NCBI RefSeq assembly: GCF_039386055.1
Contig: NZ_CP135012.1
Coordinates: forward strand, 84,287-148,286
Origin: Buchnera aphidicola (Greenidea ficicola)
GTDB lineage: Bacteria; Pseudomonadota; Gammaproteobacteria; Enterobacterales; Enterobacteriaceae
DNA length: 64,000 nt
Direction of reading: 5' to 3'
The position numbers and the translations under genes are program-made. The notes below the pieces were generated by a model, which saw only the letters and a program-made list of their open reading frames with translations, ran no database searches and had not been told where the DNA came from. This document shows, one piece after another, positions 32,182 to 41,784 of this stretch (positions are counted from its first letter, which is position 1; every line of letters starts with the position of its first letter).

Positions 32182-33648
32182 ATGAATTTATCTATAATTT
32201 TTAATAAATTAATAATATTTTTTCCTATAATAATTTTATTATTTTCTGTTTTTTTTATTTTTTTATCTATTGCTTTATATCGTAATTATTTTTTTGTTTT
32301 TATAGTAACGGTTTTTAGTTTTTTGTTTTCTTTGTTATTTTATTTTTTTATTTTAAAATTTATTTCTTTACCTTTTGTATTTTCTAGATTAATTTTTATA
32401 GATTATTATTCTTTATATTATTCAGTAATTATATTATTTACAAGTTTATTTACTTGTTTTTTTTCTTATTCTTGGTTAAATAATTTTAATATTAATAAAG
32501 AAGAATTTTATTTGTTATTATTATTATCTACTATTGGATCTTTATTAGTAATTATATCTAATAATATGATGTTATTTTTTGTTTCTATTGAATTATTATT
32601 TTTTCCTTTGTTTGGATTAATTTGTTATTTAAGGTGTAATAATTCTTTAGAATCTTCATTAAAATATATAATATTATCAAATATTTCAACAATTTTTTTA
32701 TTATTTGGAATTTCTTTAATATATTATATTACTGGTAATTTTAATATTTATATTTTTAAAAATATTTTTGATTTAATTTCTTTACAAGATAAAAATATAT
32801 TAATATTTGGTTTATCTATGATATTGATTTCTTTGTTTTTTAAATTATCTATTTTTCCTTTTTATTTTTGGATAGCTGATATTTATCAAGGATCTTCTTT
32901 TCCAATATTAATATATTTTTCCGTTGTAACTAAAATATCTATTTTTAGTTTTTTAGTTAAATTTTTTATGAATATTTCTATAATAAATATTATACCTTTT
33001 TTTTTAATTATTAAAATAATTTCTATTTTTTCTATTATTTTTGGGAATTTGATGGCGTTAATTCAAAAAAATATAAAAAGATTATTAAGTTTTTCTTCAA
33101 TAGCGAATTTTGGTTATTTATTACTTATTTTTACTAATATTAATAATAAATTTTTTTTAATAAAAGTTTCTACTTTATTTTTATTAAATTATTTTTTTGT
33201 TAATGTAGGTATTTTTGGTATTTTTAGTATTTTAATAAGTTTGTTAAAAATAAAAAAAAATGATGATATTTTTTTTTATAAAGGTTTATTTTGGAGAAAA
33301 CCATTTTTAACAATACTTTTAACTATTATGTTTTTATCTTCTGCTGGTTTACCTTTAACTTTAGGTTTTGTTAGTAAGTTTTATTTATTGTTTTTTTTAT
33401 TTAAAAAGGATTCTTTTTTAATTTTATTTTTAGTTTGTTTTGGGATTATTATAAGTGTTTATTATTATTTAAAAATTATACTTTCTTTATATAGTAGAAA
33501 TAATGATATTTTATATTTTAAAAAATATAATAATATTGATTTTTTAAATATTTTTATTTTATTTATCTTTTCTTTTTTAATAATTTTATTTGGGTTTTAT
33601 CCTAATTTTGTAATTAAATTAATGAAATGTTTTATTCCTTTTTTTTAA
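32182..33648 (+). CDS. nuoN: NADH-quinone oxidoreductase subunit N
   Basis: Last subunit of the operon and third antiporter-like pump. It shows EFYLLLLLSTIGSLLVI, IELLFFPLFGL with the conserved Glu, LFFKLSIFPFYFWIADIYQGS and VVTKISIF with the two pump lysines, GNLMALIQKNIKRLLSFSSIANFGYLL, and SSAGLPLTLGFVSKFYL. Length 488 versus 485. With this gene complex I is complete, so the symbiont can build a full proton-pumping NADH dehydrogenase. Confidence 0.96.
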   Translation: MNLSIIFNKLIIFFPIIILLFSVFFIFLSIALYRNYFFVFIVTVFSFLFSLLFYFFILKFISLPFVFSRLIFIDYYSLYYSVIILFTSLFTCFFSYSWLNNFNINKEEFYLLLLLSTIGSLLVIISNNMMLFFVSIELLFFPLFGLICYLRCNNSLESSLKYIILSNISTIFLLFGISLIYYITGNFNIYIFKNIFDLISLQDKNILIFGLSMILISLFFKLSIFPFYFWIADIYQGSSFPILIYFSVVTKISIFSFLVKFFMNISIINIIPFFLIIKIISIFSIIFGNLMALIQKNIKRLLSFSSIANFGYLLLIFTNINNKFFLIKVSTLFLLNYFFVNVGIFGIFSILISLLKIKKNDDIFFYKGLFWRKPFLTILLTIMFLSSAGLPLTLGFVSKFYLLFFLFKKDSFLILFLVCFGIIISVYYYLKIILSLYSRNNDILYFKKYNNIDFLNIFILFIFSFLIILFGFYPNFVIKLMKCFIPFF

Positions 33649-33696
33649 TATTGTATTATTTATTTAATTATTTAATTATTTAATTATTTTTTATTT

Positions 33697-34989
33697 ATGG
33701 GAACTTTTTTAAATATTATTAATAAAAATAAATCTTTATTAGAATGGCTTGAATATATTGAAAAAAAATGTTGTCGAGAGAAAACTTTCAATTTAAATAA
33801 TGTTTATAATATTGCAAAACAATTAAATATTTTAAATATAAATTCTTATATTTTTACTATTACTGGGACTAATGGAAAAGGATCTACTGGTTATATTTTA
33901 GAAAATTTATTATTTAATTCTGGTTATAGTGTTGGTTTTTATACATCTCCTCATATTATTAATTATAATGAACGTGTTAGAATTAATAGGAATATTTTAA
34001 AAGATTGTTTTCATATAAAAGCATTTAAAGTTATTGAATCAGTAAGAAAGGATGTTGTTTTGACTTATTTTGAGTTTATAACTCTTTCTTCTTTATTATT
34101 ATTTAAAAAAAAAAAATTAGATGTTCTTATATTAGAAGTTGGTATTGGTGGAAGATTAGATGCTACTAATATTATTGATGCTGATATTAGTATCATTACT
34201 AATATAAAATTAGATCATATGAAAATTTTAGGAAATAGTATTGAAAATATTGCATATGAAAAAGCAGGGATTTTAAAAAAAAATAAAATTTGTTTTATTG
34301 GTGAAAATTATTTTCCTAAAATAATTTTTATTTTATTGAAATTAAAAAATATTTTTTTTAAAAAAAAATATTATGATTGGTATTGGAAAGAAAATAAAAA
34401 TAAATTTACAATTTTTACTTCAAAAAGAATTATTAAAGATTTTATTTTACCGAAAAATATTTTAATAGAAAATGTTTCTATTGCTATAGCTGCTTTAGAT
34501 TGTTCTCCTTTTTTTATAAAAAAAAAAAATATATATAATATTTTAAATTTTAAGGGTTTACCTTGTAGATTTAATATTATTTCTAAACATCCTAAAATTA
34601 TTTTAGATGTTGCTCATAATCCTGATTCTTCTTTATATTTATCGAAATTTATTTTAAAAATAAAAAAAAAAAAAAATATATATGTTATTTTTGGGATTTT
34701 AAAAGATAAAGATTTTTTTCTTACTATTAAACCTATGTTAAGTATAGTAAAAATTTGGCATTTTGTTATTTTAAAACATCCTAGATCTTTTAAATATAAT
34801 ATTAAAAAAAAAAATTTTCCAAAAAAATGTTTTTTTTATAATAGTGTTATAGAAGCTTGGAATGTTGTAAAAAAAAAAATTGGTTTAAATGATATATTAT
34901 TAATTTATGGATCATTTTATCTTATTTCAGAATTTTTTTTTATTTTTAAGAATATAAATATTTTTAAAAATAAAAAAATTAATTTTTAA
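33697..34989 (+). CDS. folC: Folylpolyglutamate synthase/dihydrofolate synthase
   Basis: Adds glutamate to dihydropteroate and to folates. The ATP-binding loop [10 protein letters not shown] (56-65), the [16 protein letters not shown] segment, [15 protein letters not shown] and the Mur-ligase-like [11 protein letters not shown] are all visible. Length 430 versus 422. Paired with folA in this window, it implies active folate use. Its stop codon overlaps that of prs by four bases. A short ATTTAATT tandem repeat lies just upstream (about 33660-33688). Confidence 0.95.
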   Translation: MGTFLNIINKNKSLLEWLEYIEKKCCREKTFNLNNVYNIAKQLNILNINSYIFTITGTNGKGSTGYILENLLFNSGYSVGFYTSPHIINYNERVRINRNILKDCFHIKAFKVIESVRKDVVLTYFEFITLSSLLLFKKKKLDVLILEVGIGGRLDATNIIDADISIITNIKLDHMKILGNSIENIAYEKAGILKKNKICFIGENYFPKIIFILLKLKNIFFKKKYYDWYWKENKNKFTIFTSKRIIKDFILPKNILIENVSIAIAALDCSPFFIKKKNIYNILNFKGLPCRFNIISKHPKIILDVAHNPDSSLYLSKFILKIKKKKNIYVIFGILKDKDFFLTIKPMLSIVKIWHFVILKHPRSFKYNIKKKNFPKKCFFYNSVIEAWNVVKKKIGLNDILLIYGSFYLISEFFFIFKNINIFKNKKINF

Positions 34990-35933
34990 TGTTCAAACAT
35001 TGCTGAAATTGATTCTTCATTATTTATTCTTCTTATTGCTTCTGCTAACATGTTTTTTAATGTTAATTTTCTAATTTTTTTTAGTTTTTTTATTTTATTC
35101 GGTAATGGGATAGTATCACATACAATAATTTCATCAATATTAGAATTTTTAAAATTTTTTCTAGCTTTTCCAGAAAAAATAGCATGTGTTGCATAAGCAA
35201 AAACTTTTTTAGCTCCATTTTTTTTTAATGCTTTTGCAGCATTACAAATTGTACCTCCAGTATCAATAATGTCATCAACTAATATACAATCTTTATTTTT
35301 AACATCTCCAATAATGTGCATTACTTGTGAAGAATTTGCATATGATCTTCTTTTGTCAATAATTGCCATATCTGTATCATTTAATAATTTAGCAATTGCT
35401 CTAGTTCTTATTACTCCTCCTATATCTGGAGAAACAATAACAGGGTTAATTAAATTTATTTTTAACATGTCTTCTAATAATACTATACTCCCGAAAACAT
35501 TATCTACTGGAATATCAAAAAATCCTTGTATTTGTTCTGCATGTAAATCTACTGTTAGTATTCTATCTACCCCAACATTAGATAAAAAATCAGCAATTAC
35601 TTTTGCGGTAATAGGAACTCTAGACGAACGAACTCTTCGATCTTGTCTTGCGTATCCAAAATAAGGTATTACAGCTGTTATTCTTCCAGCAGAAGCTCTT
35701 CTTATTGCATCTATCATAACTATTAATTCCATTAAGTTATCATTTGTTGGTGCGCAAGTAGATTGAATAATAAAAATATCCCCACCTCTTACGTTTTCGT
35801 TTATTTTTACACTTATTTCACCATCACTAAAACGACCTATTTCAGCTTTACCTATTGTTGTATATAATTTTTTTGCAATAGCTTTTGCTAATTTTGGTAT
35901 TGAATTTCCTGAAAATATTTTCATATCAGACAT
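34986..35933 (-). CDS. prs: Ribose-phosphate pyrophosphokinase
   Basis: Makes PRPP from ribose-5-phosphate and ATP for nucleotide, His, Trp and NAD synthesis. Exceptionally conserved: 315 residues as in E. coli, with [26 protein letters not shown], the [15 protein letters not shown] catalytic loop, [19 protein letters not shown], the PRPP-binding [14 protein letters not shown], and an identical SISAMFEH end. It shares the palindromic TTAA with folC at the stop codons. It is divergent from prfA. PRPP also feeds Hpt further along. Confidence 0.98.
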   Translation of the reverse strand: MSDMKIFSGNSIPKLAKAIAKKLYTTIGKAEIGRFSDGEISVKINENVRGGDIFIIQSTCAPTNDNLMELIVMIDAIRRASAGRITAVIPYFGYARQDRRVRSSRVPITAKVIADFLSNVGVDRILTVDLHAEQIQGFFDIPVDNVFGSIVLLEDMLKINLINPVIVSPDIGGVIRTRAIAKLLNDTDMAIIDKRRSYANSSQVMHIIGDVKNKDCILVDDIIDTGGTICNAAKALKKNGAKKVFAYATHAIFSGKARKNFKNSNIDEIIVCDTIPLPNKIKKLKKIRKLTLKNMLAEAIRRINNEESISAMFEH

Positions 35934-36047
35934 TTTATTTCCTTTTAATATTATTAAATTTATTAAATTTAATATTATATTTTAAATATTATTTTAATAT
36001 AATATTAAATTAAAATATTATATAATATTATATTAAGGAATTTATAT

Positions 36048-37127
36048 ATGAATAAATCTATTATATTTAAATTAAAAAAATTATATTATCGTTATAAAAA
36101 AATAAAATTATCATTAAATCAACCAAATAATTTTTTAAATTATAAAAAAATAAATAAATTGTCTAAAGAGTATATTAAATTGTCTTCTATTTGTTTATTA
36201 TTTATTAAGTGGAAAAATATTGTAAAAGAGATTTTTTCTTTAAAAAAATTATTAAATGATCCAGAAATATTTGAATTAGCTTTGGATGATTTAAAAAAAA
36301 AAAAAATAAAAAAAAAAAAAATAGAAAATAAATTAAAAATATTATTAATTCCAAAAGATTCTAATAACAAAAATGGTTGTTTTGTAGAAATTAGAGCTGC
36401 AACTGGAGGAGATGAAGCTGCTATTTTTGCAGGAAATTTATTTCGTATGTATTCTCGTTATTCAGAAATAAAATCTTGGAAATTAAAAATAATTAATTTT
36501 CATAATAGTTCTAAAGGTGGTTTTAAAGAAATTATTTGTGAAATTATTGGAAATGAAGTTAGTAAAAAATTAAAATTTGAATCAGGTGGTCATAGAGTAC
36601 AGCGTATTCCTAAAACAGAATCTCAAGGAAGAGTGCATACTTCTACTTGTACGGTTGCAGTTATTCCTATTTTAAAAAAAGAAATAAAAAGAAATGTTAT
36701 TAAACCTGTTGATTTAAAAATTGATACATTTAGGTCTTCAGGAGCTGGAGGACAACATGTAAATACAACTGATTCTGCAATTCGAATAAAACATATTCCT
36801 ACTGGAATTGTTGCAGAATGCCAAGATGAAAGATCACAACATAAAAATAAAGCGAAAGCTTTATCTATTTTATCTGCAAGGATATATGCTGCAGAAATGA
36901 TAAAAAAAAAAGCTAAAAATTCTTTTATACGTAAAAATTTATTAGGAAGTGGGGAACGTTCGGATAGAATAAGAACTTATAATTTTCCTCAAAACAGAAT
37001 TACAGATCATAGAATTAATTTAACTTTATATTGTTTAGATTCAATTTTGCAAGGGAAATTAGATCTTTTAATTGATCCAATTATTCAAGAATATCAATCT
37101 AATTTATTATGTAATATAAAGGAATAA
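36048..37127 (+). CDS. prfA: Peptide chain release factor 1
   Basis: Terminates translation at UAA and UAG. The GGQ motif (GAGGQHVNTTDS, about residue 232) catalyses peptide release. The tripeptide codon-recognition site reads PKT (in RIPKTESQGR), fitting the RF1 PxT pattern. Length 359 versus 360. UAA is by far the commonest stop in this window. It has an AAGGAA ribosome binding site and is followed after 10 bp by prmC, the enzyme that methylates its GGQ glutamine. Confidence 0.97.
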   Translation: MNKSIIFKLKKLYYRYKKIKLSLNQPNNFLNYKKINKLSKEYIKLSSICLLFIKWKNIVKEIFSLKKLLNDPEIFELALDDLKKKKIKKKKIENKLKILLIPKDSNNKNGCFVEIRAATGGDEAAIFAGNLFRMYSRYSEIKSWKLKIINFHNSSKGGFKEIICEIIGNEVSKKLKFESGGHRVQRIPKTESQGRVHTSTCTVAVIPILKKEIKRNVIKPVDLKIDTFRSSGAGGQHVNTTDSAIRIKHIPTGIVAECQDERSQHKNKAKALSILSARIYAAEMIKKKAKNSFIRKNLLGSGERSDRIRTYNFPQNRITDHRINLTLYCLDSILQGKLDLLIDPIIQEYQSNLLCNIKE

Positions 37128-37137
37128 AATAATTAAT

Positions 37138-37965
37138 ATGAAAATTAAACAATGGTTTTATATGTCTGTTAATATGTTTAATAAATATTCTATTTCTGTA
37201 TATGATATTGAAATAATATTTTTTATTGTTTTTAAAAAAAAAAGAACATGGATTTTTAAAAATTTCAATAAAATTATTTTTTTAAAAAAATTAAATCAAT
37301 TAAATTATTTATTATCTAAACGTTTAAATTCAGAACCTTTAGATTATATTATTGGAAATAAAAATTTTTTTTCATTAAATTTTATTATATCAAAATATAC
37401 TTTAATACCAAGAACAGATACTGAAATTTTAGTAAAAAAAATTTTATTAAAAATAAAAAAATATAATAGTTTAATATTAGATTTAGGAACTGGTTGTGGA
37501 AATATATCTTTATCTATAGCTAAAAATAATTTAAAATTAAAAATTATAGGAGTAGATTATAATAAAAAAGCTATTAAAATAGCTAAAAAAAATTCTTTTT
37601 TATTAAATTTAAAAAATGTTTTTTTTTTACATAGTAATTGGTTCAATTCTGTTAAAAATATTTTTTTTGATATAATTGTTAGTAATCCTCCTTATATTTC
37701 TTATTCTGATGTTTCTTTATTAAAAAAAAATATTTTTTTTGAACCTTTTAATTCTTTATTATCAAATAAAAGAGGATTAAAAGAAATAAAATATATTATT
37801 CAAACAGCAAAAAAATATTTAAATGATGGAGGTTGGTTATTAATTGAGCATAGTTTTTTAAATAAAAATAAAATTATTTTTTTATTTAAATTAAATAAAT
37901 ATAAAAGTATTAGTTCTTTTAAAGATAATAATGGTATAAATAGAATTACATTAGGTAAAAAATAA
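37138..37965 (+). CDS. prmC: Release factor glutamine methyltransferase
   Basis: N5-methylates the GGQ glutamine of release factors with S-adenosylmethionine. It has an N-terminal helical RF-binding domain, the PLDYIIGNKNFFSLNF and LIPRTDTEILVKK blocks, the SAM motif LDLGTGCGNISLSIA and the catalytic NPPY (in VSNPPYISYSD). Length 275 versus 277. The adjacent target gene prfA confirms the assignment. Also known as hemK from older naming. Confidence 0.95.
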   Translation: MKIKQWFYMSVNMFNKYSISVYDIEIIFFIVFKKKRTWIFKNFNKIIFLKKLNQLNYLLSKRLNSEPLDYIIGNKNFFSLNFIISKYTLIPRTDTEILVKKILLKIKKYNSLILDLGTGCGNISLSIAKNNLKLKIIGVDYNKKAIKIAKKNSFLLNLKNVFFLHSNWFNSVKNIFFDIIVSNPPYISYSDVSLLKKNIFFEPFNSLLSNKRGLKEIKYIIQTAKKYLNDGGWLLIEHSFLNKNKIIFLFKLNKYKSISSFKDNNGINRITLGKK

Positions 37966-37970
37966 TTTTT

Positions 37971-38008
37971 AATTTTTTTAATTTTAATTTTAATTTTAAA
38001 TTTTAATT
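37971..38008. repeat. Short TTTTAA direct repeats at the prmC/yfaE junction
   Basis: Several consecutive AATTTT/TTTTAA units occupy the 30-bp gap and the last codons of yfaE. Unlike most convergent junctions in this window, no hairpin with matching arms is seen here. Confidence 0.4.
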
Positions 38009-38256
38009 GTAATATTTGTTTTAGGTATACAACAACATGTTAAAATTTCTTTTTTATTTAATAAAACTAAATTTTTTTTTTTTAAATATTTTATTTTTCC
38101 TTTAATTAATATTATTCTGCATATTCCACAATACCCTTCACAACATTGATATATTGTGTTTATTTTATTTTTTTTAAGTAAATTTAATAGAGTTTTTTTT
38201 TTTTTATAATATATTTTTTTAATTTTTTTTTTGTATATTAATGTAATTATTTTCAT
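37996..38256 (-). CDS. yfaE: 2Fe-2S ferredoxin-like protein of the NrdB cofactor
   Basis: Small ferredoxin that helps form and maintain the diferric-tyrosyl radical of NrdB. Starting at the methionine encoded at 38256 gives 86 residues (E. coli YfaE 84) and places the cluster ligands at C38, C43 and C46, the E. coli positions (CCEGYCGIC), with the fourth in the final LTCCC block. An upstream start at 38289 would overlap nrdB. It is the third gene of nrdA-nrdB-yfaE, the order found in E. coli. Confidence 0.93.
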   Translation of the reverse strand: MKIITLIYKKKIKKIYYKKKKTLLNLLKKNKINTIYQCCEGYCGICRIILIKGKIKYLKKKNLVLLNKKEILTCCCIPKTNITIKI

Positions 38257-38263
38257 AAAATTT

Positions 38264-39394
38264 TTATAAAATAAAATTATTAAATTCATTTTCTTGAATT
38301 TCAGAATCTATTTGTCCTATCAAGTATGAGCTTATTTCTACTTCTTGTGGTGCATTTTGTACATTATCTGATACTAACCATGAATTTATCCAAGGTATTG
38401 GATTTTTTTTTATTGAAAAAGGAATTTTTAATCCTATTGATTGCATTCTTATATTGGTAATATATTCAATATATTTACATAAAACTTTTTTATTTAGTCC
38501 TAACATAGATCCGTTTTTAAATAAATAATGAGCCCATTTTTTTTCTTGATTTGCTGCGTTTAAAAATATTTGAGTTGCTTCAAAAGAAGAATCTTTAATA
38601 ATTTTTTTCATATCATATGAATTATCATCTTTTTCTAATAAATGTATCATATGTTGTGTTCCATTTAAATGTAATGCTTCATCTCTTGCTATTAATCTTA
38701 TTATTTTAGAATTTCCTTCCATTAATTTTCTTTCTGAAAAAGCAAAAGAACAAGCAAAACTTACATAAAAACGTATTGCTTCTAAAGCGTTTACACTTAT
38801 TAAACATAAATATAAAGCTTTTTTTAATTTATTTAATTTTATATTTATTTTTTTACCATTAATTATATGTTCTCCTTCTCCAAATAAATGCCATTGATTT
38901 GTCATTTTTATTAATTTATCATAATATTTAGATATATCTTTAGCTCTAGAATAAATAGCTTTATTATTTATAATATTATCAAAAATTTTTTTTGGGTTAT
39001 TTACTATATTTCTTATGATATGAGTGTATGATCTTGAATGTATCGTTTCTGAAAATGACCAAGTTTCTATCCAGGTTTCTAATTCTGGTATAGAAACTAT
39101 AGGTAATAATGCTATATTTGGACTTCTTCCTTGTATTGAATCTAATAAGGTTTGATATTTTAAATTGCTTAAAAAAATATGTTTTTCATTATCAGAAAGA
39201 TTTTTAAATTCTGTTCTATCTTTAGAAAGATCTATTTCTTCAGGTCTCCAAAAAAATGATAGTTGTTTTTCTATTAATTTTTCGAAAATTCCATATTTTT
39301 GTTGATCGTATCTTGCTATATTTACTGATTGTCCAAAAAACATAGGTTCTTTTAATTGGTTATTATTTTTTTTTGAAAAAGTAGTATATGTCAT
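38264..39394 (-). CDS. nrdB: Ribonucleoside-diphosphate reductase 1 subunit beta
   Basis: R2 subunit that houses the diiron-tyrosyl radical for deoxyribonucleotide synthesis. The start at 39394 ([10 protein letters not shown]) gives 376 residues, exactly the E. coli length; upstream in-frame codons to 39436 are not family-like. Conserved are [29 protein letters not shown] with iron ligands, [23 protein letters not shown] and the C-terminal [11 protein letters not shown] that docks into NrdA. Oxygen-dependent, consistent with an aerobic symbiont. Confidence 0.97.
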   Translation of the reverse strand: MTYTTFSKKNNNQLKEPMFFGQSVNIARYDQQKYGIFEKLIEKQLSFFWRPEEIDLSKDRTEFKNLSDNEKHIFLSNLKYQTLLDSIQGRSPNIALLPIVSIPELETWIETWSFSETIHSRSYTHIIRNIVNNPKKIFDNIINNKAIYSRAKDISKYYDKLIKMTNQWHLFGEGEHIINGKKINIKLNKLKKALYLCLISVNALEAIRFYVSFACSFAFSERKLMEGNSKIIRLIARDEALHLNGTQHMIHLLEKDDNSYDMKKIIKDSSFEATQIFLNAANQEKKWAHYLFKNGSMLGLNKKVLCKYIEYITNIRMQSIGLKIPFSIKKNPIPWINSWLVSDNVQNAPQEVEISSYLIGQIDSEIQENEFNNFIL

Positions 39395-39450
39395 TTTTTT
39401 TCCTAAAATTATAATATTTAATATTATAATAAACATATTAATTTAATTAT

Positions 39451-41742
39451 TTATATTTTACAAGCTCCGCTATTACAATCATCTTCTTTTTCAAATTTTA
39501 TTTTAATATTGCTTTGTAAATCTTTTGCACCATCTCTTGTATTTTGATAATATAAAGTTTTTATTCCTAATTTATAAGAAAAAAGAAGATCTTTTAATAA
39601 TATTTTCATAGGAATTTTTCCTTTTTCAAATTTACTAGGATCATAATTTGTATTTGTTGATATAGATTGATCAATAAATTTTTGCATAATTCCAACTAAT
39701 TTTAAATATCCTTTATTGTTTGGTATATTCCAAAGAAATTCATAATTATTTTTTAATGATTTTAAATCAGGTACTATTTGTTTTAGCATTCCATCTTTTG
39801 ATGCTTTTATTGTTATGGAATCTCTTGGTGGTTCAATTCCATTTGTAGAGTTTGAAATTTGTGAAGATGTTTCTGATGGCATTAAAGAAGATAATGTTGA
39901 ATTCCTTAATCCATATTTTTTAATTTTTTTTCTTAATTTTTCCCAATTTAAATATAATGGTTCTTTGCAAAATGTATCAATATCTTTTTTATATGTATCA
40001 ATTGGTAATATTCCCATAGAGTATTTTGTTTCTTTAAATAATGGACAAGGTCCTTTTTCTTTAGATAATTTACATGATGCTTTTAATAAATAATATTGTA
40101 AAGCTTCAAAAGTTTTATGTGTTAATGCATTTGCGCTATTGTCAGAATATTTCATATTGTTTTTTGCTAAGTAATATGCAAAATTAATTACTCCAATTCC
40201 TAATGATCTTCTATTCATTGTCCCTTTTTTTGCTGATAAAATTGGATAATTTTGATAATCTAATAAAGCATCTAACGCTCTTACTGTTAATTCTGTTAAT
40301 TCAGATAATTCATTTAAATCTTTTATAATTCCTAAATTTATTGCAGATAAAGTACATAATGCAATTTCACCTTTTTCATCATTTATATCATTTAGTGGAC
40401 TTGTTGGTAAAGTGATTTCTAAACATAAATTAGATTGCTTGATAGGAGCTATTTTTGGGTTAAATGGTCCGTGTTCGTTACAATGATCTATATTTTGTAT
40501 ATATATTCTTCCAGTTGATGTTCTTTCTTGCATAATTAATGAAAATAATTCTATTGCTTTAATTTTTTTTTTTCTTATTTTTTTATTTTTTTCATAATTT
40601 TTATATAATTTTTTAAATTTTTTTTGATTTGAGAAGAAATATTTATATAATTTTGGTGTATCTGAAGGGCTAAATAAAGTTATTTTTTTATTTTTTATTA
40701 GTCTTTGATAAAATAATTTATTAATTTGTAATCCATAATCTATATGTCTTACTCTATTTTCTTCTATTCCTCTGTTATTTTTTAAAATTATTAAATCTTC
40801 AATTTCTAAATGCCATATTGGATAAAATAATGTTGCTGCACCTCCTCTTATACCTCCTTGAGAACAAGATTTTATTGCTGATTGAAAATATTTATAAAAT
40901 GGTATACAACCTGTATGAAATGCTTCACCATTTCTTATAGGACTTCCTAAAGCTCTAATTTTTCCTACATTTACTCCAATTCCTGCTCTTTGAGAAACAT
41001 ATTTTACAATGCTACTTGCAGTAGCATTAATAGAATTTAAAGTATCATCGCATTCAATTAATACACAAGAGCTGAATTGTCTTGTTGGAGTTCTCACTCC
41101 AGACATAATTGGAGTTGGTAAAGAAATTTTAAAAGTTGATATAGAATTGTAAAATTTTTTAATATAATACATTCTTTTTTTTTTAGGGTATTCAGAAAAT
41201 AAACAAGCAGAAATCATAATGTATAAAAATTGAGCACTTTCATATATTTTATTATTGATTCTATCTTTTATTAAATATTTTCCTTCTAATTGTTTTACTG
41301 CGGTATATGAAAAATTCATATCTCTCCAATGATCTACAAAAGAATCCATTTTTTTATATTCTTTTTTATTATATATTTTTAATAAATTTTTATCATATTT
41401 TTTTAATTTAATCATTTTTTTTACGTGTTTATATAATTTTGGAGGAGTGAATTTTCCATATGCTTTCTTTCTTATATAAAATGTTAATAATCTAGAAGCC
41501 ATATATTGATAATCTGGTCTTTTTACAGTAATTAAATCTGAAGATATTTTTATAATAGTTTTTTGTATTTTTGAAGTTTTAATAAAATTATAAAAATATA
41601 GTTTTGAATTTTTTATTATTTTTTTTATTGATATATTTTCTAAACCTTCTTTAGCAAAATTTAAAATTTTTATAATTTTATTTAAGTTTATTTTTTCTTT
41701 TTTACCATTTTTTTTTATAACAAAAAAAATTTTTTTAATCAT
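39451..41742 (-). CDS. nrdA: Ribonucleoside-diphosphate reductase 1 subunit alpha
   Basis: Catalytic R1 subunit. An N-terminal ATP-cone (about 5-95) for overall allosteric control is retained. The catalytic barrel shows TPTRQFSSCVLIE (active-site Cys), CSQGGIRGGAATLFYPIWHLE, the thiyl-radical Cys in SNLCLEITLP, and TLSSLMPSETSSQISNSTNGIEPPR. The C-terminal redox pair is in CNSGACKI. Length 763 versus 761. First gene of nrdAB-yfaE; GrxD elsewhere in the window and other thiol donors may reduce it. Confidence 0.97.
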   Translation of the reverse strand: MIKKIFFVIKKNGKKEKINLNKIIKILNFAKEGLENISIKKIIKNSKLYFYNFIKTSKIQKTIIKISSDLITVKRPDYQYMASRLLTFYIRKKAYGKFTPPKLYKHVKKMIKLKKYDKNLLKIYNKKEYKKMDSFVDHWRDMNFSYTAVKQLEGKYLIKDRINNKIYESAQFLYIMISACLFSEYPKKKRMYYIKKFYNSISTFKISLPTPIMSGVRTPTRQFSSCVLIECDDTLNSINATASSIVKYVSQRAGIGVNVGKIRALGSPIRNGEAFHTGCIPFYKYFQSAIKSCSQGGIRGGAATLFYPIWHLEIEDLIILKNNRGIEENRVRHIDYGLQINKLFYQRLIKNKKITLFSPSDTPKLYKYFFSNQKKFKKLYKNYEKNKKIRKKKIKAIELFSLIMQERTSTGRIYIQNIDHCNEHGPFNPKIAPIKQSNLCLEITLPTSPLNDINDEKGEIALCTLSAINLGIIKDLNELSELTELTVRALDALLDYQNYPILSAKKGTMNRRSLGIGVINFAYYLAKNNMKYSDNSANALTHKTFEALQYYLLKASCKLSKEKGPCPLFKETKYSMGILPIDTYKKDIDTFCKEPLYLNWEKLRKKIKKYGLRNSTLSSLMPSETSSQISNSTNGIEPPRDSITIKASKDGMLKQIVPDLKSLKNNYEFLWNIPNNKGYLKLVGIMQKFIDQSISTNTNYDPSKFEKGKIPMKILLKDLLFSYKLGIKTLYYQNTRDGAKDLQSNIKIKFEKEDDCNSGACKI

Positions 41743-41784
41743 ATTATTTTTTTTTATTTTAAATTTTAAATATATTAAATTTAT

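Noticed and set aside
33659-33690. ATTTAATT tandem repeat before folC as a possible CRISPR or regulatory array
   Set aside because: Only three to four 8-bp A/T units with no spacers; ordinary slippage in A+T-rich DNA.
37971-38008. Repeat tract at the prmC/yfaE junction as a terminator
   Set aside because: The units are direct repeats; no complementary arms of useful length are present.
39395-39436. Fourteen-codon N-terminal extension of nrdB
   Set aside because: The hydrophobic extra residues are not found in NrdB; the internal Met gives exactly 376 residues.
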